From: Trissonchulus latispiculum
Lineage: Eukaryota; Nematoda; Enoplea; Enoplida; Ironidae
Direction: 5' to 3'
DNA: 64,000 nt
NCBI GenBank assembly: GCA_030248195.1
Contig: JASAND010020532.1
Location: 18,862 to 82,861 of the forward strand
Below, piece after piece: positions 47,684-53,600 of the stretch. The notes under the pieces were generated by a model. That model did no database searches, had not been told where the DNA came from, and saw only the letters and a program-made list of their open reading frames with translations. Numbering within the stretch: position 1 is the stretch's first letter; the number at the start of each line of letters is the position of its first letter. The translations under genes were made by a program, and so were the position numbers.

Positions 47684-50600
47684 TATTCTTGTAGTACTAA
47701 TCAAAAAAATAAGCTAGGTTTTATGCCTCCCGGAACCAGAAAAAATTTTTGGCGGCTGGGGGCCAAAGTTGGCCCAAACGCTAAAATGGCCAAAAAGTAT
47801 GCTTCAAAGTAGAGATGCACCGGGGCCGCCACTACCGGGGCCGGGACCTCATCGGGGCCGGGGAATAAAAATTGGGGGTCCAAATCGAAAATTTACAAAA
47901 ATTCCTGGAAATTTTAATTTTGCAATAATTTTTGATATATACAAACGTTACTGTCGTTGTCTTCATTCATATCGGCGGGAAAACACGATTTGTAACACTT
48001 TTTGACTTTCGATATTCAAACTTTTGGTCAAAAAATGTCAAAACTTGACAAAATTTTGCTAATTTTTGGCCCCGGTCGGTCTACTACCGGGGCCAGGCCC
48101 CGATGCGTCCCTACTTCAACTTCAAAGGCGCCTTAATAAGTCAGATTGCGCTATATATGGGGCAATATTGCCTATATGGCTGAATAGCATATATATCAGG
48201 GTTGTTCAATTGCTATGATTTTCAGGCCGGGCGCGTGATTTTGGGTACTGGCCGGCCAAATTTGGTGAATTTTGGGTCCAACTTTGAACTTAGTTGTTTT
48301 GGTTATTTTCGACATGGAAGGCTCAAATCTTGCATACAAAGGTTTTTGTGGACGGAGAATCAGTTTTGCTGTACAACGCACCCATTTTGCTGAGCTGGCT
48401 TCACTTGACCGTCTGGAGAGTCAGGTTGGCAACCGCTACCTGAAGGTCCATACTAGGCTCTACTCGGCCTTTCAAAACTTTATCTTCTACAGGGGTTTTC
48501 TGGTTCGCCCAGCTCATTTCCGGTGTCCGTTTTGCTGTACAACGCACCCATTTTGCTGGGCTGGCTCCACTTGATCGTCTCAGGGGTCAGGTAGGGTAGG
48601 GGGTCATGTGGTCTAAAATATATATTTCAAAAGTGGTCAAATTTGGTACCAAATGAAAGCCCTAAGTGAGCTGAGCAACTGTTGCCATAGAACTGCGTGC
48701 CCACAGTGGCTGTAGAGTGCTGTGGTGGGGCGGGGTGGGGACTTAGGCGATTTTGGGTCAAAAATAAATTTTTCAAAGTGGACAAATTTGGTACTAATTT
48801 GGCCCTAAGCGAGCTGAGCAACTTTTGTCATGGAACTCCATGCTCAAAGTGGCTGTGGGTCAAAAATAAAATTTTTCAAAAGTGGACAAATTTGGTATCA
48901 AATGAAAGCCCTAAGTGAGCTGAGCAACTTTTGTCATGGAACTTCATGCTCAAAGTGGCTGTGGGTCAAAAATAAAATTTTTCAAAAGTGGACAAATTTG
49001 GTATCAAATGAAAGCCCTAAGTGAGCTGAGCAACTTTTGTCATGGAACTCCATGCTCAAAGTGGCTGTGGGTCAAAAATAACATTTTTCAAAAGTAGTCA
49101 AATTTGGTACCAAACGAAAGCCCTAAGTGAGCTGAGCAACTTTTGTCATGGAACTGCATGCTCATAGTGGCTGTGGGTAAAAACTCAAAGATAAAATTTT
49201 TCAAAAGTGGGCAAATTTGGTATGAATGAAAGCCCTTAGTCTGCTGAGCAACTTTTGTCATAGAACTGCTTGCCCTAAGTGGCTGTAGAGTACTGTAGTG
49301 GGGAGGGATGGGGACTTGGTAGATTTTTTCAAAAATAAAATTTTTCAAAAGTGGTCAAATTTGGTATGTGTGCTGTGCTGAGCAACGTTTGTCATAGAAC
49401 TGCTTGCCCAAAGTGGCAGTGGTGGGGTGTGGTGGGGACTTGGCAATTTTCGGTCAAAGATAAAATTTTCCAAAAGTGGACAAATTTGGTACCAAATGAA
49501 AGCCCTAAGTGAGCTAGGCAACTGGAAAGAACCGGATCCTGGGGAGTGAGCCCCAGGTTGGGGGGGGGGTGAAACCTCGCCCTCAAATCCTCCCAGCACA
49601 TGTATGATTGGCATTTACTCGATTGATTTTAAACTCGGTTCATCGAATGAGTAAATGAATTTGCTCCCCTGCCGGGCGGCGACGGCTGTCGCTTCGTTGC
49701 CAGTAATGATTATACGCACTGTTATCATCAACTTTTTCATTGATAATTGATTGACTAAATTTCAGACTTCAGTGATGGTGGTATTGGTTATGCAGAAATG
49801 TTGTTTCGGTGCAATTATCTGGCATTGGTTGGAGGTGGTCATTCTCCAAAATACGCGACAAATAAAGGTTGGAGATTAATGCGATATTATAATTTGATAC
49901 TGCCCTAACATATTTTGTGCCATTAACTGAGCTGCGCAGTACGAAACAGAGGGCTAGTTTTAGGTTTGAGGTTTATTTGTGAGAGACAATATGGGCCCAA
50001 GTGAAACGTACCGGCTCGTGTTAGCAGTTTGCAGAATACGTACATTAAATTATCACTCTTTATTGATCCAGATGTCGGTTAATATTAAACGTTTTAAATA
50101 TTTTCCTTCACATCTATTGTTTTGCGAAATGTATATAATATAAAATAATGTGTTTGCATGCAATCTGAGTTGTGTGTGAGGCCCCTGGACGGAAAATTTG
50201 GAGCTGAGCTGATGATACCTTTTGGACTCGAAGTAGGATGATCCTGAATATCAGGACGCAAAGTCTCAAACCAGAGGCATCACAGTGGGATGATCTGCTG
50301 TCCTGTTGGAGTCGAGTCGTGGCAAGTGAATAGACCGCCTAAGTCCCACTCCTAAGTATTAGCAAACCTAAGTACGCTGTCCTCCCTATGTTACATGTTG
50401 AGCATCACAGCTCAGCTCATATTGCATGTTTATGGTACTGCTGCAAGGAGCATTTTCGTACTTGCATATGCGTATTTATTTTAGTTATGGTTTGGGATGA
50501 TGTGAAAAAGGCTCCTGTCATTGAACTAGATTTTTCCAGTGATGTTTTGGCTGTGAAACTTCGCAGGGATCGGTAAGCTGTTTCTGAAAATGATAGAGCA

Positions 50601-53600
50601 CTTTAACTGCAAAAAGTCGTAGCATACGAATTTATTACTCATGAACACTCCTAATACAATATTTAGAGAGAGGTCTGAAAGACTTGGAAGCCCGCAGACG
50701 GTTAGCTTTTCTAATAGGTTAAGCAGAACATTTCATCCATGGGCCCGTTTATATAATATTTTACGCAATCACCACTCCAATTTTGATTGAAACCTAATTT
50801 CGAATTTTGAATCTATTTGAACATCCAGATAGCTTTAAAATGACATTTAAATTATTGGCGTGGCGCATCTATCTTTAATTATACGTAGTTTCAAAACTGT
50901 TGCACTAATCAACTAATCACTTTTAGCTTTCAGCTGTTGATAACAATTTTTGAGTGGTTCGATAATTTTTGAAAACTGAAAAAATCAATGGCTCTTAGAT
51001 GCCTTGAACCCGCTTCGCCTGAAAACCGTCACCAAGTTTTGAGAAATTTACATTCAGCTTAGCTAATCAACTTTTTGTTTCACGAAAAGATGGGTACGGA
51101 CGCAATGTTTTCTATCTTCGGGATGCATCCCAGCCTTGTCGTTTTTTAAACCCATAAATTAGCAGTAGTTCAGTAGTTTTGGGCAATGGGGATCGTCAGG
51201 ATCTTGTCGGTAGTGCGTTATATCCCACATCGACTTGTATTATTTTATTTTCTTTATAGAATTGTTGTCGTTCTTGAAAGAATGGTCCAAGTTTTCACTT
51301 TCACTCAAACTCCTCAGCGCCTTAGTGTTTATGAAACGTGTATCAATAAGCATGGTATGTGAGCTAGCTTCTAAGTAGTCTCATTCTTTGTAATTACGTC
51401 TGCAATATCTTGCCATGAAGGCTGTAGCGAAACTACTGATGATAATATTGGTTAGAAAACTGATAGACGACAGTACCGAAGATCCTCACGGGAGTCTCAC
51501 TCAACCTGTAATTTTTGTGGCTGTTGTTGTTTTGTTAGAGAAGACATGACTGTTTGATTGCAAATATTCATATTTTTGGTGTACTAAATTCAAAGTTATT
51601 GAAATACTTCAATAGAACTAAGAAATTCAGGAAAGGGGTGTAACCCCAAGGCATTGAGGAATTTTTCGTTGCGTGAACATCCGAAATAGTAATTGTTAAA
51701 AGATTAGACCATCAAATCACCGTGAATGACAATACTTAGCAAGTGAGCCAGGCCGGGGAAAACACATACGAAAAGATGGGGAAAAACAGACCCACCCAGA
51801 GAACTCAAGGTAGCAGATATAGAGATTTAGTATAGTGTAAATGAAAGCGCGATTTTTTACAGTAAAACCATGCTCATAAGGTTGGTACGGGCCAAAGTGG
51901 TCTATGCTGATAGTGTTCCAAAGTTGACCCCTCAAAACACCTCTAAAACCAAAGAAATTTTAAATTTTGCTTGGCTTATTTCTGGAGACCTATCTGGAAA
52001 ACTTAGCTAGTCTTTAGCACAGGGGTATGTGTGCACCCCTCTAGCGTTTGGTGTAGACGACAGCCTCCTATCTTTTATCCAGGTTGAGTACTGGGTATGC
52101 TTTTCTCCCCGTCGATTTTGCAGATTTGCTGCATCATCGTTCCAGGTTTCATATTACACCGCTCCTAGTTCTCTCGATTCATGCATAGATTCATTCATGC
52201 ATGCATGCATGCTCCCTTGTACATCTGTAGCAATAATAGATTTCGTCTGTTTTTCTGTTTACAAGGCAAAATTTTAAAATTTTTTAAAAACTTAATGAAA
52301 TTGCAATATAACGTCATAAATAATTTAAATAATGATAAACAATGACATTCGGAAGAGTTTTGGTATATTTATAGTTAATTGTCTGGGTGCCGTTTTTGCT
52401 GCGATATATGATGATTTCATGGGTTCAGGAGCCTTTACGTAAAATGCATCTGACTATGTCCGATAAGCAGCTTTCTACTGAAAACAAAGTGTAGCATAGC
52501 CAAAAATGTATAAACAAAAATGTGTAATGTGTTGTTGTATATGCAACAATTAGTGTCCAGCGGATCACCCGGAATCATTTTTAGTACCATACTTTTCCCC
52601 GCAGGTGTGTTTTTCTCCAAATTGCGGTGAGAAAAATAGACCAAATCGATTATTGCTACAGATGTACAAGGGAGCATGCATGCATGCATGAATGAATCTA
52701 TGCATGAATCGAGATAACTAGGTGCGGTGTAATCCATGGTACAAACGCAAGCTCTCTCAGCCTTAAGTCAGAAAAGTTACAGCCTTAGTTCCGTATACGT
52801 GTTTTCCCCGGCCTGTCTCTATGATCCAAACTGCATGTCTGTTGGTGTTGCAACTGTTACAACTAGGCGTCGAGCCAAAGGGAGTGAGGAGATTTCGAGG
52901 TTGAGCACCCCTTGGTGAGTACCAAAACCTCATTTGGTGTTGTTTTACTTGTTGTTCCATCAATTGCTCTCACGACTCTTGCTGAGCGTCTCTCCCTCCA
53001 TCCGCAGACTCCCAGTATAATATACGTGTTGGAATTTTCCTCTCAAAATTTTTTCTGGCTAAACTGTGAAGGTTACTGCTATATACGGTCAACTTGAAAT
53101 CTATACAGCACAAATAAATAACTGCAAGCAGAAGCATTGTTTTGTTAAGTTAAGAAGGACATAGTAGAACACGCAACCACAACACAGCCAACATCTGAAA
53201 TATGTGCAACACTCAGCCAAAAAATGCCAGAGGTATTTGAAAAATTAAAGGCTTGAAAACTATATTTTCGGAGTATTTTTTGCAAAAAATTCCAAATTTT
53301 GGATTGCTTATTTCATTGTCGTGTGTAGATTTGACTGTGTTTTTTAGTGTTTGACACAATATTTACACCGAACCCATGGTTTCCAGTGTGCTTTAATTGC
53401 TAGCTGGCTTTCTTGTGGTTGTTTAATTTTGTTTGTTGCTGTAGTCACTCGTGTTGGGTTCAGTGTTCGTGTTTTAGGCCTTTGCTGTTTGTGTCCTGCC
53501 AGCAATGCTTCCTTGTTGTGCTTTCCTGGTCGCCGTTCTGGTCACGTTCAAGTAGTGGATCTGGCCAATAGCGATCGATCTCCTTTGGATATTCCTGCTC

